Assembly: GCA_026168455.1 (NCBI GenBank)
Contig: CM047426.1
Coordinates: 30,253,058-30,317,057, forward strand
Direction: 5' to 3'
DNA: 64,000 nt
Origin: Theocolax elegans
Lineage: Eukaryota > Arthropoda > Insecta > Hymenoptera > Cerocephalidae
Each line of letters starts with the position of its first letter. Within the stretch, counting starts at the first letter, position 1. The position numbers and the translations under genes were made by a program. Positions 23,381 through 35,883 of the stretch are shown piece by piece. The notes under the pieces are model-generated. The model ran no database searches, was not told where the DNA came from, and was given only the letters and a program-made list of their open reading frames with translations.

Positions 23381-24189
23381 TGTTTCGCCTGTATTATCCG
23401 GAAAACAAAAGCGCAAAAATCTGACGGTCCGATCCTCACAGCGGCATCAGCGCAAAATACCTCGTCAAAAGTAAAATTCGTTACGGGGTTGGCGTCGTAT
23501 CGCGAGTCGAGACAATAGTCCGTGCAAACAGAGAGCTGTGAGACTCGCCGAAAGCCGCGAACCGCGAGATATTGAAAGTCCGTGCATAATAATACGTACC
23601 ACAGGAGGAGAGACCCAGCGGAAAATACGAATCTCAGAACAATTGGAAATTCGTCCCTTTTCGTCCGGAAAGTTGGAGGTCTCGCGTGGGCGCGCGCGCT
23701 CGTGTGTGTACATGTGTGTGGGACAGGAGGTTGAAGGGAGATCGGGGAAATCCTTACATTCTAATCTCTCGGAGCACTCCTCTTTTACATTTCCGGAGCG
23801 TAAATAAGTCGCACATGTAGGCCCCGCATTCATCGCGCATAAGATATACGATTACGTAGATAGAGGGAGATTTGTGGTCCGGGCATGGACTGGTTGCGCC
23901 GGCGGCTTTCAGGTGGAGATTGCGTTTTGACGTCTGATAGATTCATGGTTATTGGAATCAGAGCGTCGCGGAGGACCGCGCGGTGAAGGCCTATACGAAG
24001 TCGAAGCGCCACGGGACGGCCAACTTATCGCCCCGGGGCGACGTAAATCACCCCGCGATCCGTTTGCTGAGAAAGATGTGTTTTTGCTGCGTCGACGGAC
24101 TCGGGACACTGTTTCGTCGGGCGACTTTTCGAATTGGGAGAAAGAGAGAGGAAGAGAAATCGACTAAGAAACTGCGAGGGAGAATAAGG

Positions 24190-24192
24190 GAA

Positions 24193-24229
<37 letters not shown>

Positions 24230-24240
24230 AAGAGAGAGAG
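24190..24240. repeat. (GA)n microsatellite, interrupted
   Basis: About 50 bp of GA repeat with two AAAG interruptions. Confidence 0.93.
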
Positions 24241-24261
24241 TGAGAGTCGGAACACGAGAGA

Positions 24262-24274
24262 GGGGGGGGGGGGG
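24262..24274. repeat. Poly-G run, 13 bp
   Basis: Thirteen consecutive Gs directly after the GA tract. Long G homopolymers are rare in AT-rich genomes and are error-prone in sequencing. Confidence 0.9.
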
Positions 24275-24419
24275 TAAAGTTTCGAGAGGTTCGAGGAGTG
24301 CCGAGACCGTATACCTTCGAGAATTAATGATTTACGTAATAACGCCAAGATCGGGCGATTTATTGGCTTTGAGATTTATATAAAGAAAACGGGTGCAGGG
24401 TGAACTAATCCTTGGGGTG

Positions 24420-25480
24420 TCAATAACAAAAATGTTGCGCTTTGATAATCTTAATTTCTTGAGATATTAGTTTTCTTCAGAATCAAATGATATTTCTGTT
24501 GTTAGGTATATAGGAATTTGATTAGTTTTGTATTACCAATTAATTCAGTCAGCATGTTGATTGATTTATTTGCGAACAGTAACGTTTATTTATATGAATT
24601 TAAATATTTGTTTAAAGGAGGGGGGAGGTTAATTAACCAAAAGTTTCCTAAATTGGCCACATAGAGCACATTGGGTAACAAAAAAAGTGAAATTAAAACT
24701 AAATTATCGCCTACACTCAAACCGTTGATTGACCACCATAGCTATTATTATTACACTGAACGATATGACCAAACCCGTAACGCCAAATATTTCGTATTTG
24801 AAACGCTACATTTAAAATACGCAGCATTTTTACTAGTAAATGACATATTTTTTCAAAATGTTATAAAGTTATGTAACTTTTGAAAGTACTGATATAAAAA
24901 TAAAAAAAAAATGCGCTTAGTTTATTATTGTTTCGCTTTTTGTATGATATTATTATAAATTATTTATTGAAATTTTGTAAAGTTTTTATTAATAAGGTAC
25001 GTTAAATTAAAACATTACAAAATTACGTGAATTAAATATAACAATATATTCCATATAATTGAAAATCATTAACAATAATATATAGACGGAGTAAATAAGA
25101 TAATCAAACATTATTTGTCAGCCACCATTTTTATAAAGAAATAATAATATAATTTTATGTAAACTTTTATGTTATTTTATGTTACTTAATTAATTAATTG
25201 ATTGATCGAAAAATTTGATTAAAAAGTTAATTAAATTTATTTACATCTTACTATTATTTAGTGATACATGTATTCACCTTTACAAACAAATATTGTAGTA
25301 ATTCGGAAATATGTGCAGATGATATATATAATACATTCACGTTTAATGAAATATTTAAAATATTTGTTATCAGATAAATGGAATTTCAGTTAGCAAAGTC
25401 GCATAATTAGGATGGATGCATTGCAATGTAGCTTAATAAATTAGATCATCATAATTGCACTTATCTTTTGAGTCTCCTTA
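24420..25480. other. AT-rich spacer, 1 kb
   Basis: AT-rich DNA with a short G run at about 24620-24627. A 70-codon frame at 24671-24883 starts at a non-ATG codon and is unrecognised. Nothing supported. Confidence 0.55.
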
Positions 25481-25980
25481 AATTTCGTCGAGCATGCACG
25501 CACTTTTCTCATGGGATGGTATGTTGTTTCTCTCTCCCGGTTGGAAAGTTCCACACCCACCGAGTGTCAGTGAAGGCCCGTGTGACATTGACGAAGTGCG
25601 GATAGCACGGGGAGCGACGCTAATGTCGTAACCAAGTGTCATCGCGTGCAGCGCTTCTGCACTGGATCCTGAAGGACGAAAACGCGAAGCTAAGGGAATG
25701 AAGGGGACGAGGGGAAGATAGCTGGTTGAGGATGATGATAGACTGAGAGAAAGAAAGACTAAGGGAAACCAAGAGAGAGAGAGAGAGAGACTTGGTTATC
25801 TTCACTCCGATGCAAACTTCCTACGGGTCGAGCTGATGGGGGAGAGCGTTTGAATGCCCGAGGAAACGTTTGTTGTGGGGAATTTTGACGTAGTTGAAGC
25901 GCGCGCGCGATCTGCTCTCTTACAGCTTCTCTGTCTCGTCGGAATATCTGGTTTCTTGTCTCTTTTGCTTCTCGCATTTT
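25480..25980. other. CpG-rich island with GA tract
   Basis: About 500 bp of G+C-rich, non-repetitive sequence (core 25530-25680), then a GA repeat at 25772-25790 and a further CpG-rich part to 25940. The minus-strand frames are compositional. Candidate regulatory element. Confidence 0.3.
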
Positions 25981-26640
25981 CTTTTTCCTCGGAAATTCAA
26001 ACTTAAATACGAATACTCAACTTTACATTTTTAATTTTTCTTGTTAATTCGAGTATACTTTGTACAACTATATTTCGTTCGATATTAATTACAATAAATA
26101 TTAGTAATAAATTATATTAAGGGGGTTCAATACTCAATTATTGATAATTAATTATTAAAAAAAATAAAAGAGTGTGTGAAAAAATAAGAGAAGAGGCGCC
26201 TTTGTTTATCGATAGTCGAGAAAAATCTTACCGAAAATATCAAATCTTTTCACCTCGTAGGTAACATATTTTTGGTAAGACATTTTTCGAAAACGCAATA
26301 ATATTTTAGTTTCAAATTCAGCACATATTTGGCTTATGGACGAACGAAGGCGTCTTATTTCTTATTTTTTTACATACTGTTTTATTTACAAATTTATTAC
26401 CAATAATTGCGTTTGTCGATAAGGTAAGGAGGATAAAAGTAAACTATGACACATCATTAATGCTTTTTATTGCAGTAATTTCCAATTTTCTATGTAGTTA
26501 TTACCTCAGTGAGAATATATTGATTTAATGAATGTTAAAACTAGCTTCATTTATTTAACTATGTAACAAATTAAACCAATAAAGATTTTAACAAGGTTAT
26601 CGCGAGAAAATGAAGTGGGTATAGGATTTGATCTACCAAT
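25981..26640. other. AT-rich spacer with a DRE-like motif
   Basis: AT-rich except for 26190-26280, which contains TATCGATA at 26207-26214, a perfect match to the DREF-binding element found at many insect promoters. The isolated motif in AT-rich DNA may be chance. Confidence 0.3.
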
Positions 26641-27370
26641 AAACCTATTACGTACTCCCGAGACGCAAAAACGCGTCGCCGCAACTTCATCTTCCGTTCC
26701 AGTCACATACCATTTCCTCGCGTTTTAAAAAAAAAGATAGTCGATTTATCCCAACGTCCACAGCATTCGAATTCGCGGTACAGAAACTCCAACTCCAAGA
26801 TTCCTGTGGGAAACCTTAGTCTTTTCTCCTAGTTTTTTTTCTAAACAAAAGCTCCCTTCGCAAAGTTTTCCAACTCCCGAAGGGTGTCCGGTAGGTTAAC
26901 AGGGCCGGGGACTCCCTGAACTATATCCCGTCGCGGAAAAACCAATCGCGACACCTTCCCGCAACGATAATGGACGTCACGAGAGAGGATGAGGTGGGGT
27001 GGACCAGTCGATCGAGGCTTGCTCATCCAAGGGAAGACTCGCTGGGGCCAGTCCTCCTTTATTGGCCATAAAAGCAATAATGCGATGCCTTACGATACCG
27101 TGTGTCCTGCGCTCAAGTACGACAAAACGATACAAATGCGAGATTTCCGATCACCCTTGGTCTCCTCGACGTTTTTCCCCCTCTGCCTCTCCTCTCCTAC
27201 TCCGCTATCTCTCCAATGGAAATAGTTGCAACTAGGGAGGATAACACTCGTGTATTTTTCTAATCGATTCGGATTTCGATGAAGAACGCTCGATCGACTC
27301 CAACGATTGCGTACACATTCGCTCGGACTCGGAAAAGTAGAGAAATAAAATTCAATTGGCGTTAGATATG
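26640..27370. promoter_or_regulatory. CpG-rich island with Su(H)-type site
   Basis: About 700 bp of elevated G+C. TGTGGGAAA at 26805-26813 matches the Su(H) consensus YGTGRGAA used in Notch-responsive enhancers. A CpG-rich core follows at 26880-27120. Overlapping frames of 78 codons on both strands are unrecognised. Confidence 0.3.
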
Positions 27371-27830
27371 AAAATATCGGCGGTCATTTTCAAAAGCTTG
27401 CTCATGCTACGGAATACAGAATTATTGTATTTTACCTTACGGGGATTAATTTCTTTCGGAAGTTTTTCAATAAAATAAAACATGTGCATTTAGCTATATT
27501 TAGGTATTACAATACCTACAACTCTTATGGGAACTCTTTATATATCAGTTATTTCTAGTAGTATTTCTAGTTTTATGACTACTATCAAGGTGCTGGTTAT
27601 TTACTTGGTTCTCTCCGAAACCAAGAGAGTGGCTTTTCACTCTTAGAGAATTAGACAGTTAGTATACACTCAGTTAGGATTTTTTAATTTTAAATTAAAT
27701 CATCTAAAAAAAACTTTGTTCGCTCATTTTTTGTAACGATGCGCATAATCTAGAGATTAAAAAACATATATATTTCAACGAATCGTCAAATAGAAGTACT
27801 TATTCGGAGATAGAATAGTTTATTTTTCCT
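27370..27830. other. AT-rich spacer, nothing recognised
   Basis: AT-rich DNA with a minor imperfect hairpin near 27600-27625. Confidence 0.5.
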
Positions 27831-28700
27831 TTTCGTATTTGTCCATAAAAATAATTAACTCGAAACTTCACGCCTTTACTCTTAATGAAAAATGCCCGGA
27901 GGGAACTATAGTAATACATTTTTCATACCTCTTCACCCTTCTCTTAATATTTCACGGGCTGGAGATAAAAAAAAAGGAAAAAAGGAAGGAAATAAAGATT
28001 TTCCACAGTAACGATCACAAAGTGTTTGAGTTAATGAATATTGCTTGGCCCGTTATGCTCTATCTTTCGCATCGTGGGCTCTCTCCGACTTCATCGACTG
28101 TATTTGTTGAGCGTTTTAAAGAAATTAAGAACGGCGATTTCCTCGGCACTTGGTTTTCTTTGAAGAATCCCCGTCGAAAGGGGTGGAAATTAAGAGCGCA
28201 AGCGCCCTCTGAAATGATAATCGCTCGAGCTCTCGTCTCCTCGCGCATCCACGACGCATATATACGTCACTTAAAGCTCATTCCGAACTGCTTAAAAATC
28301 TCATGAAAGCGAAACAAAGGAGGAGCGAGAAAACGGGGGAACATAGTGTATTAACTTTACCGAAATGAGATGGTCAGGTTCTCGCGCGAGAAAACGAACG
28401 GTAAGTGAAAGAGGAGGAAAAAGGCGAACACAAAAGAGGGAGAGAGAGAAAATGAGCAGTGTCGCTTGATGATGGCTCAATTCCCTTGGAGTTCGCATTG
28501 TAAAAAACAACCAGGAATAGGAAGGAAAGGAAAAAGGAGGCGGAAGTGCGGCGAAACGCGGAGGGAGATTCTTATCAAGCGTCGACCAGCCTAATTTACT
28601 TATTCACCACTTCTTTTACGGGACCTATTTACAGGTATGAAATTACCTGACGAGAAAAAACAATGCCTAGAAGGGAGATCTCGATGGCATCTCACGCTTC
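27830..28700. other. Island with 155-codon non-ATG frame
   Basis: Island (core 28040-28320 and 28370-28640). The plus-strand frame 27839-28306 is one of the longest in the window but begins at TTG, includes a Lys/Glu-rich low-complexity run, and shows no recognisable domain. The same bases are open on the other strand at 28060-28248. I treat it as non-coding pending expression data. Confidence 0.2.
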
Positions 28701-31700
28701 ACTGTGATTATATACATTTTATATTACTTTTTGTATATTAAGTATTAACATAGAACCGTTAAATATTGCATTCATCAGAATTCGAAGACGACATTAAAAA
28801 TAGTGCATGTATTCATAAATATTACAAAATAGTACACACTCGCGTATTAATGTGTCAAGAAAAAATGTAATCAATTAACTTATATAATTAGTATGGAGTT
28901 TTATTTATTAAATGTATTTTTTTAATATTTAATACCTAAAATTTAAATGTATTTCTAAATATGAATTTAGTAATTTACTAAGAATCAGTATAGTTTGAAC
29001 ATAAGAAATCAAAATCTTAGACTAGTTTGAAAAGCAGACGATGTTTTCGCGCCCGTCAGACTATTTTCTTATATTAATGTGCGCATTTTTTACAGTAAAG
29101 AAATAAACGTTTAATGTTTCAGCTCAACATGTTATTTTTCATCAATAAAGGGTCTAATGTGGGAATTGCTTTCCCACTTATTAATGCTTTTCCACTATTT
29201 CACTATTAGTGATTATGTTTCTACATAATTTCAGAAGTTCAAGCTTTTCATTAATCAATAATAAATAAATATTTTAAAATGGACTGAAATATCCTCATAA
29301 AAGTAATTTTAATCAAAGTAGAAGGGTGAGTAAGTTTGATATATTTTAAATTATCATCAATGTTAAGCTGATTAAAAAACTACCAACGACCCTAGTAGAA
29401 ATTGCAGCATTTATGAAACGTATGTGTTTCAGGCGTTTAATCAAAAGCTAGCGTCAAAATGATTTGATTTTTACTAGGGAATAAAATAACATATTACAAA
29501 TGTATTGAAACATTTGAAATCTATAAATTTTAAAGACAAAAAACTGTTATATATAATAAATAAACCTTGCGATGACATAATAGATTAAAAAACCTGACTA
29601 ATTCTTATTGATTGAATTTTTTAAATATATTATTACGTCACAACATTTATTTGTTTACGAAGATTCTTTTATTTTTAAGGTTTATATTATTAAAATAACA
29701 TTGTTAAATTTGACCAGATTACTTTTACGTAGATTTTATTTCATCTTTAATAAGTGATTGCGTTCGCTGAAAGATTAATCTGCTTGGCATCAATGATAAT
29801 TTGGAATATATCAAATTCGCCCATCCTTTTACTTGAGTTAAAATTTAATTTCCTAAAGAAATTAAGACATACAGAGATTTTTGGAACACTAGAAAATACA
29901 CGAATTATATGAAAAAGTGTTTCCAAAGCATATTTTAATGGAAATAAATGGTTTTTCGAGATGATCGTAAAAGAGCTTAAATTACAAGAAAATTTATGTT
30001 CGCGTAATACTTAAGTGGCTTACAATCCTTTCCCAGCCTCTTGTTTTTCATCTTCATGCAGAAACCCTAATCTTCAGCAATCCTTGACTTTAGAAATTTA
30101 GTCTTGGACGAAATATGCATTTAAATGGCCTTTTAAATTGTCAGAACACTGTACAGTAGACCCTTACTGCTATCCATAATTATACAAAGCACCGCATCAT
30201 GATTTCTTTCATGATTCTTGTTTTACAAGTAAAATATTTGATACAATCATTTTTTATATTATTCTTGTAAATAAAAGAATAAATTTGAAAAAAATCCTGA
30301 ACTTCAGGCTCTTAGTCAGGTTTTAAACCTTATACCCAAATTATTATTTGGGTTAAAAGTTATTATTAAAATAATGTTTTTCTTTAAAAATTAAAACATC
30401 AGGTTTTCTTTATATTTTAAACTATCCATATGAAATTTGCTTCCTCATAGAAGTTACGTAATAGTAAAATTTTTCGACTTGCTAAAAATATGTTATGAAT
30501 ATGTTTCAACATGTCAGGAGCCAAAATCACGTGTTTTTAGAAAATGTGTGTGTGTGTGTGTGTGTGTGACCGCCGTATTTTCGAAACTACTCGGTCAATA
30601 TCGCCCCGCTTGCGTGTGTAGCTTGCTTTTCAGTTTCCGAATTCGGGAAAAGACTTTGGTTATTTATCCCTCAACTAGGTTTTGATAATATTAATTTCTT
30701 TTGATAAAATTATTAATTTTTTTTAATTAAACCAAATGTACTTTATAGAGAATAAAATAATGTATTAGCTTGACTTTGGATCGACTAATTAATTCTCTAT
30801 TAGTTTTTTTGTTACTTAAAAAAATGATTTTTTTTTAAATTATTTTATATATTGGAAATTAATTAGTTAAATAAGCTGAAAAAATTTATGATGAAGGAAC
30901 CTTATAAAAGTCATAATCTGTAAAAATTTGAACTAATTGTATCGTTTAGTTTGATTTAAAACATTAAAGTGTGAAAAAATTGGGGTTTCAATGTCGAACG
31001 TTTTTGGGAATAGAAAGCTTTTAATCCTCTTATAATTGTGGGAAAAACTAGTCTGCATAGTTTTTCAGCTCAAAAAACCAATAATTACCTAAGTTATTAA
31101 GTATTATCTATTTTTGTACAAAATGTTTGATTGCCTATATCTCTGAAAATAATTCAGCAAATATGTTGAAAAAATCGTGAAAATACAACATAATAATAGC
31201 ATGATGCTGTTAAAATTTAAGAATCTTTCATGGATTAGTTTTTGAAAAAAAATTATAATCTAAAATTTTAATTTTATTATTTTTATTAAAATTTTGTTTA
31301 CTTATGAAGTAGTCTAATGTGGAACTAACTATATTTTTGGAAGAAATTGTTTTTAAAAAATCGTAAGAAAAGCAAAAGAAGATAATATTTAAAATTGTTA
31401 ATTGATACCATCAAAAAGCTTTTTATGTCAGTTGCGAAAAATTCATACAGAATTTTTTTATTATTAACAAAAACCGCTATAAATTCATTGATAATTATGT
31501 GATCAACATAATAATTATAAATAGTATTTTTGAAAGAAAATGTTTTTAAAAAATTGAAAGAGAAGTAAAAAAAATAATCCCCCTTTAAAAAAAATGACGT
31601 GAAGCCTCTTAAAACGTGATATGATTGGCCGGTTAAAAATGTATTCATGGAAACGTGCAAAACAAAAGTTTTTAAATAGTGGGCTTAAAAAAGTACATAA

Positions 31701-32062
31701 CCTGTTTCAAAATCAAACATTAAAAATCTAAAGAAACTTAACATAAATGCAAGGTACGCGTTTATGCACAAGATGGCTTCTAGTTTGTTACATTTTTAAT
31801 CGATGCCATCTAAAATTTTTAAACAGAAAAGAATAACAAGTTTCAACCAGAAACGAATAATATTTTTAGAAATGTTATAACAGTTTGTTTTAAATAATTA
31901 AATAATACCATATTGGAGTAATATATTACATATAGGATCGACATGTTAATTTGAGGAAGCTACGTGCCAATTAATTGACAGCGGTTTTTTATATTTTTAA
32001 TTCAATATTTCAGGTACAATTTTTGGGTTAAAAGGTCTAGATACCTGTAATTTAGGCATCAC
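28700..32062. other. AT-rich desert, 3.4 kb
   Basis: The longest stretch without an island. It holds a (TG)12 tract at 30545-30568 and a CAGTAGACCC word after TA at 30152-30163 that resembles pogo/Tigger ends but has no partner. It also holds a diverged direct repeat of about 60 bp (from 31332 and from 31525, offset 193 bp). No gene supported. Confidence 0.55.
30545..30568. repeat. (TG)12 microsatellite
   Basis: Perfect TG dinucleotide repeat of 24 bp. Confidence 0.95.
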
Positions 32063-33035
32063 ATCCCGTGTAAAAAAAAAGTCTGGGGAATGTCTGGGAA
32101 AAGTCTGGCTTATAAAGTCTTGGCAAAGTCTAGCTGGTGAGACTATCCCATACTTTTTGCCAGACTTAATATATTTTAAATCAACCAGACTTTCTCCGGC
32201 ACATTTTGCCAGACTTTATAATTATTTTGAAAGTCTGGGATAAATAAGCCATACTTTTTCCCACACATTTTACTAGACTTTATAATTATTTTGAAAAGTC
32301 TGGAAGAATTCAACCAGACTTTCTCCCGCACATTTTGCCAGCCTTTATAATAATTTTTAAAAGTCAGGGATAATGCAACCAGACTTTCCCCAGACTTCCC
32401 CCTCGTCGAATCTTCGTCGCATTGCATCTTTGAAACATAAAATTTATATTATTTCTAATTAATAAAAACAATACATCCTCGACATGTTTTGAGCTATTGA
32501 ACTCTCAAAACCACCAGATACTTATCTATCACATATAAAAAGTCAATAATGTTTTTCGTGTATCTCGCGACAACAAACTGATTTTAATAAATTTTATGTT
32601 TCAAAGATGCAATGCGACGAAGATTCGACGAGGGGGAAGTCTGGGAAAGTCTGCTTGAATTCTCCTAGACTTTTAAAAATTATTATACAGTCTGGCAAAC
32701 TGTGGGGGAGAAAGTCTGGTTGAATTCTCCCAACTTTTAAAAATAATTGTAAAGTCTGGCAAAATGTGCGGGAGAAAGTCTGGTTGATTTATCCCAGACT
32801 TTTCAAAATAATTATAAAGTCTAGTAAAATGTGTGGGAAAAAGTATGGCTTATTTATCCCAGACTTTCAAAATAATTATAAAGTCTGGCAAAATGTGCGG
32901 GAGAAAGTCTGGTTGATTTAAAATATATTAAGTCTGGCAAAAAGTATGGGATAGTCTCACCAGCTAGACTTTGCCTAGACTTTATAAGCCAGACTTTTCC
33001 CAGACGTTTCCCATACTTTTTTTTTTACACGGGAT
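32063..33035. mobile_element. Large palindromic element with tandem units in both arms
   Basis: Terminal inverted repeat ATCCCGTGT followed by a run of A/T and AGT, seen at 32063-32083 and in reverse at 33014-33035. The left arm (to about 32452) and right arm (from about 32584) are inverted copies around a spacer of about 130 bp. Each arm is mostly a tandem of units of about 64 bp. Each unit holds the words AGTCTGG(T/C)TGA, CAGACTTT, ATAATTATAAAGTCTGGCAAAA and TGTGYGGGAGAAA. The left arm shows about three units and the right about four, so unit number differs between the arms. The outermost two bases AT occur on both sides and could be a 2-bp target duplication instead of part of the repeat. 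There is no transposase frame. An 83-codon minus-strand frame (32176-32427) is just translated repeat. Superfamily not assigned. Confidence 0.8.
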
Positions 33036-34160
33036 CCCTTCAAAAAGCCGCAGCAGTAAAGTACGAAGAATGTTAAGTATATAAAAACATTCTATATTTC
33101 TAGAGCTGATTTTATACGACAGCGTTTCTTTCATAAAAATGTCTGCTAATTTTTTAAACAAACATTTCATTTTTAAATTCTGAATCTTACTTCGAGTCAA
33201 AGTTTCACAAAGTTGGCGTACTTTTTTCTAACACTTGAGCGTCCAGTAAGACGTGAAAGATTAAGGAGAAGTCGTGTTGATCCAAGATTATACGCCAGTT
33301 GAATCCTCTTTTCTTACGCTGTCCTCTTCTCTAAGGTATAAGGAACCGATGTTTCCCCAAGGCCTCGTCCGATTCACGAATGTAACACGTGTCTTGAACC
33401 TATTCTTTCGTAACTCATCTATTTGTTGCGTTTGTATTCACTGTACTTGATCTTTATCGATGATTTATTTGAAATTATGTATACTTGAGAAGTTGGTATA
33501 GTAATTTTACTGATGAGAAAGATAAGATAATTATAGTATTTTTTTTTCTATTTATTATTTTTACGTCGCTCTTTTTATGCTCCCAAACCGGTGCTAATCA
33601 GCGACGGAGGTCGTACGATGTCTTTAATTATAGTATTTGTGTAATAAATATATCTACTTATCATATATATCATTTTATCCAAAGCCCATGTAAATATCAA
33701 TGTATACATATATGTATATGTACATGAAGACATCAACTACAATTCATCATTGCTCGTGTGTATTTTTTACATTGACTCACAATTTTGCAGATTTGTTAAA
33801 TGATTTAATGCTTCTTCATTAGGGTTTTGAATAAAATAATAAATTTTTTAAATAAACGAAGAAAACGAATATTCTTGAGTTGACAAGAATCAAGAGGTCA
33901 CCTTTAAGTAAAATATTATTTTTATTCTCATGAATTGACTCTACATTTAATAAGCATTATTTCGTAATCCATATTTTACCACCCTTACCCAACAAAGTTG
34001 CAGAGTGTACAATAATAATAATAATAATAACGAATGCACATAAATATATAATTATTAATAATGAAGTAAAATTAAATGTAAGAAGAAAAAGTGATCCGCA
34101 AATAAATGAAATGATGGATTTGGCATAGTTAAAATTTATCAGGTACAACCCTACTTAGAT
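33036..34160. other. Spacer after palindrome
   Basis: Moderate composition at 33200-33420, otherwise AT-rich. It ends with a short AAT repeat. Nothing recognised. Confidence 0.5.
34011..34030. repeat. (AAT)n microsatellite
   Basis: Perfect AAT/ATA trinucleotide repeat of about 20 bp. Confidence 0.9.
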
Positions 34161-34520
34161 ACATGTATATTTTGTTCCTCTCTTTCCCTCAGCAGTGACG
34201 ATCTTTCCCTCGTATGTACCAGGAGCCGTTACGCGTTTTACACACTGGGGGCGGTTGTACCTTCTCCCGGAGGAGTCATGGGAGGGCGAGCAGTGAATAC
34301 ATTTAAAGTGGGAATGCGATTATACGCATAGCGTCGGAAACACCGCGTATGATACGAGCCGTGGCAGCAGGGGATTTTTGCTGCTCCTTTGGATTTATTG
34401 GCGGAAATTTATGCTATTATGACTTCATACGATCTTCCTTGCTAGCAACTCCGCTACATCTTAAGACTCGCGAGGAGGAAACCTCTCTAAGGAAAGAAGC
34501 TCTTGGATGAAATATATTGG
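34160..34520. other. CpG-rich island preceded by acceptor-like sequence
   Basis: A pyrimidine stretch ending in CAG at about 34191 looks like a 3' splice site. One downstream frame stays open from there to a TAG near 34330. The short predicted peptide is unrecognised, so an exon is possible but not supported. The core 34200-34430 is G+C-rich and non-repetitive. Confidence 0.2.
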
Positions 34521-34910
34521 ATCGAAAGGATAAAATAAATCTACTTTATACAGAGATTGATTATAAATTATACTCTTTCATTTATTTATTTACTCTGCAC
34601 ATTAACAAGTGATTTAAGATTATGTGTGTCTTTCATAGGATTTGATAAAATATAGAATATATATGTGTCTTAAAATATCATTGATACCCACATAAAAATG
34701 GTTTGTAAGTATTTAGAGTTATTAAGATAACGTGAATCTTATATTAATACTAATAGTTCCCAAAGAGTTTCGTAAGACATTAATTGTTATGGACTTTGAT
34801 TTTAAGATAATCAATTATTTTTAAAATATCACGAGGAATAAATAGACGATACAATAAATCACTGAATATTTGTTAGCTATATAGGTTGAGATATTATTCC
34901 ACATGCTACT
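34520..34910. other. AT-rich spacer, nothing recognised
   Basis: AT-rich DNA. Confidence 0.6.
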
Positions 34911-34919
34911 ATATCCAAG

Positions 34920-35640
34920 TTGAACAACTAATATTGAAGATGACCTTGGCGGCTAGAAGAGACATAATTCTCGGTGGGTAAACTCGCCATAAAAACGGGA
35001 ACCATGGACCAATGCAAAGTTGAAATTACCCTTACTAAAACAATCGATACGGTGATTCGAGGAGCGAAATAGCGGCATTCTCGGTATGACTGGTCGAACC
35101 TAGATATCCCACGAAAGACATAACCGAGCGGCGTTATTAAATTTTCCGGCCGAGGTATACACGCGCGTTCCCGTGGCACATCTTTAAGAAAGCACGGCTA
35201 AACGGTCATTACGTTGATTCATGCCATCGGTGCCCGTAATGGCGGCCCATTCGTTCCGCTTTTACGATCGATTATCGCCTCGCGATTCCTCTGGGGGCTG
35301 CTTGCGGCATTGTAAAGAAGTGACTCGTCTTTGGGAACGTAAAGGGAATTGCACCGCCACCTCGTAAAACCGCGGCTAAAACCCTTTCTCTCTACGTTGA
35401 TCGCACCCACTTTCCTCGGGTGAAGACTGTTTTTCACTTCTGTTGCTTAGCATTTATGGATCGTAGCCAGATTATACTAACGCCGGAGTCTCGGAAAATT
35501 TTACGCGATCACGCGCATACGCGCTTGTATGAGCCACCACGCGATATCGACGTACAATGCTGTTTTATATCTTTAACAGTTTTACGTGGACCAACCTCTT
35601 ATAGATCGATGACGCGCACCGGATTCGACTGCTGACTGCG
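34920..35640. promoter_or_regulatory. CpG-rich island with GCCAT motifs
   Basis: Over 700 bp of complex, CpG-rich, repeat-free sequence. GCCAT, the core of Pho/YY1 sites, occurs at 34986-34990, 35223-35227 and, inverted, 35239-35243. Frames of 71-83 codons on both strands lack recognisable domains. The length and absence of low-complexity tracts make it a good conserved-element candidate. A Polycomb-response link would be speculative. Confidence 0.3.
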
Positions 35641-35883
35641 ATACGAGTTTATAATTTTTTTTCACATTTATGAGAAACTGGTAGAGTTTGCCAAGTTTCA
35701 AAGTTACTGCGATTACCAACGTACAAAACCTGGTATTTATGCAAAGTTACTGAATCAACGACTTTAATATTTTTTCCTGTCATGATGCGTAAATTACAAT
35801 TTTACTATTTTTATTAATATTTTATTAATATATTATTATGTAATATAATATCGGTCCAAAATTGTAATAGAAATTGATAATCA
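35641..35883. other. AT-rich spacer, nothing recognised
   Basis: AT-rich DNA. Confidence 0.6.

Larger units (their letters stand above)
23380..24420. promoter_or_regulatory. Large CpG-rich island with GA tract and poly-G
   Basis: About 1 kb with dense CpG (especially 23480-24130), then a long GA-rich tract and a run of 13 Gs. Six overlapping frames of 60-122 codons on both strands are explained by low stop density in G+C-rich DNA. I recognise none. It is one of the strongest candidates in the window for a promoter or untranslated first exon, though no TATA or initiator pair was identified. Confidence 0.3.

Noticed and set aside
26109..26135. TTAAGGGGGTT resembling the start of the TTAA MITE family
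   Set aside because: No complementary end or second TTAA boundary at a suitable distance, and the match does not extend past GGGGGT.
27839..28306. 155-codon plus-strand frame
   Set aside because: Starts at TTG, contains a Lys/Glu-rich low-complexity run, has no recognised family, and the opposite strand is also open.
32176..32427. 83-codon minus-strand frame with repeated Trp-Gln-Asn-Val-like blocks
   Set aside because: It is a direct translation of the 64-bp tandem units in the palindromic element; the periodicity comes from the DNA repeat.
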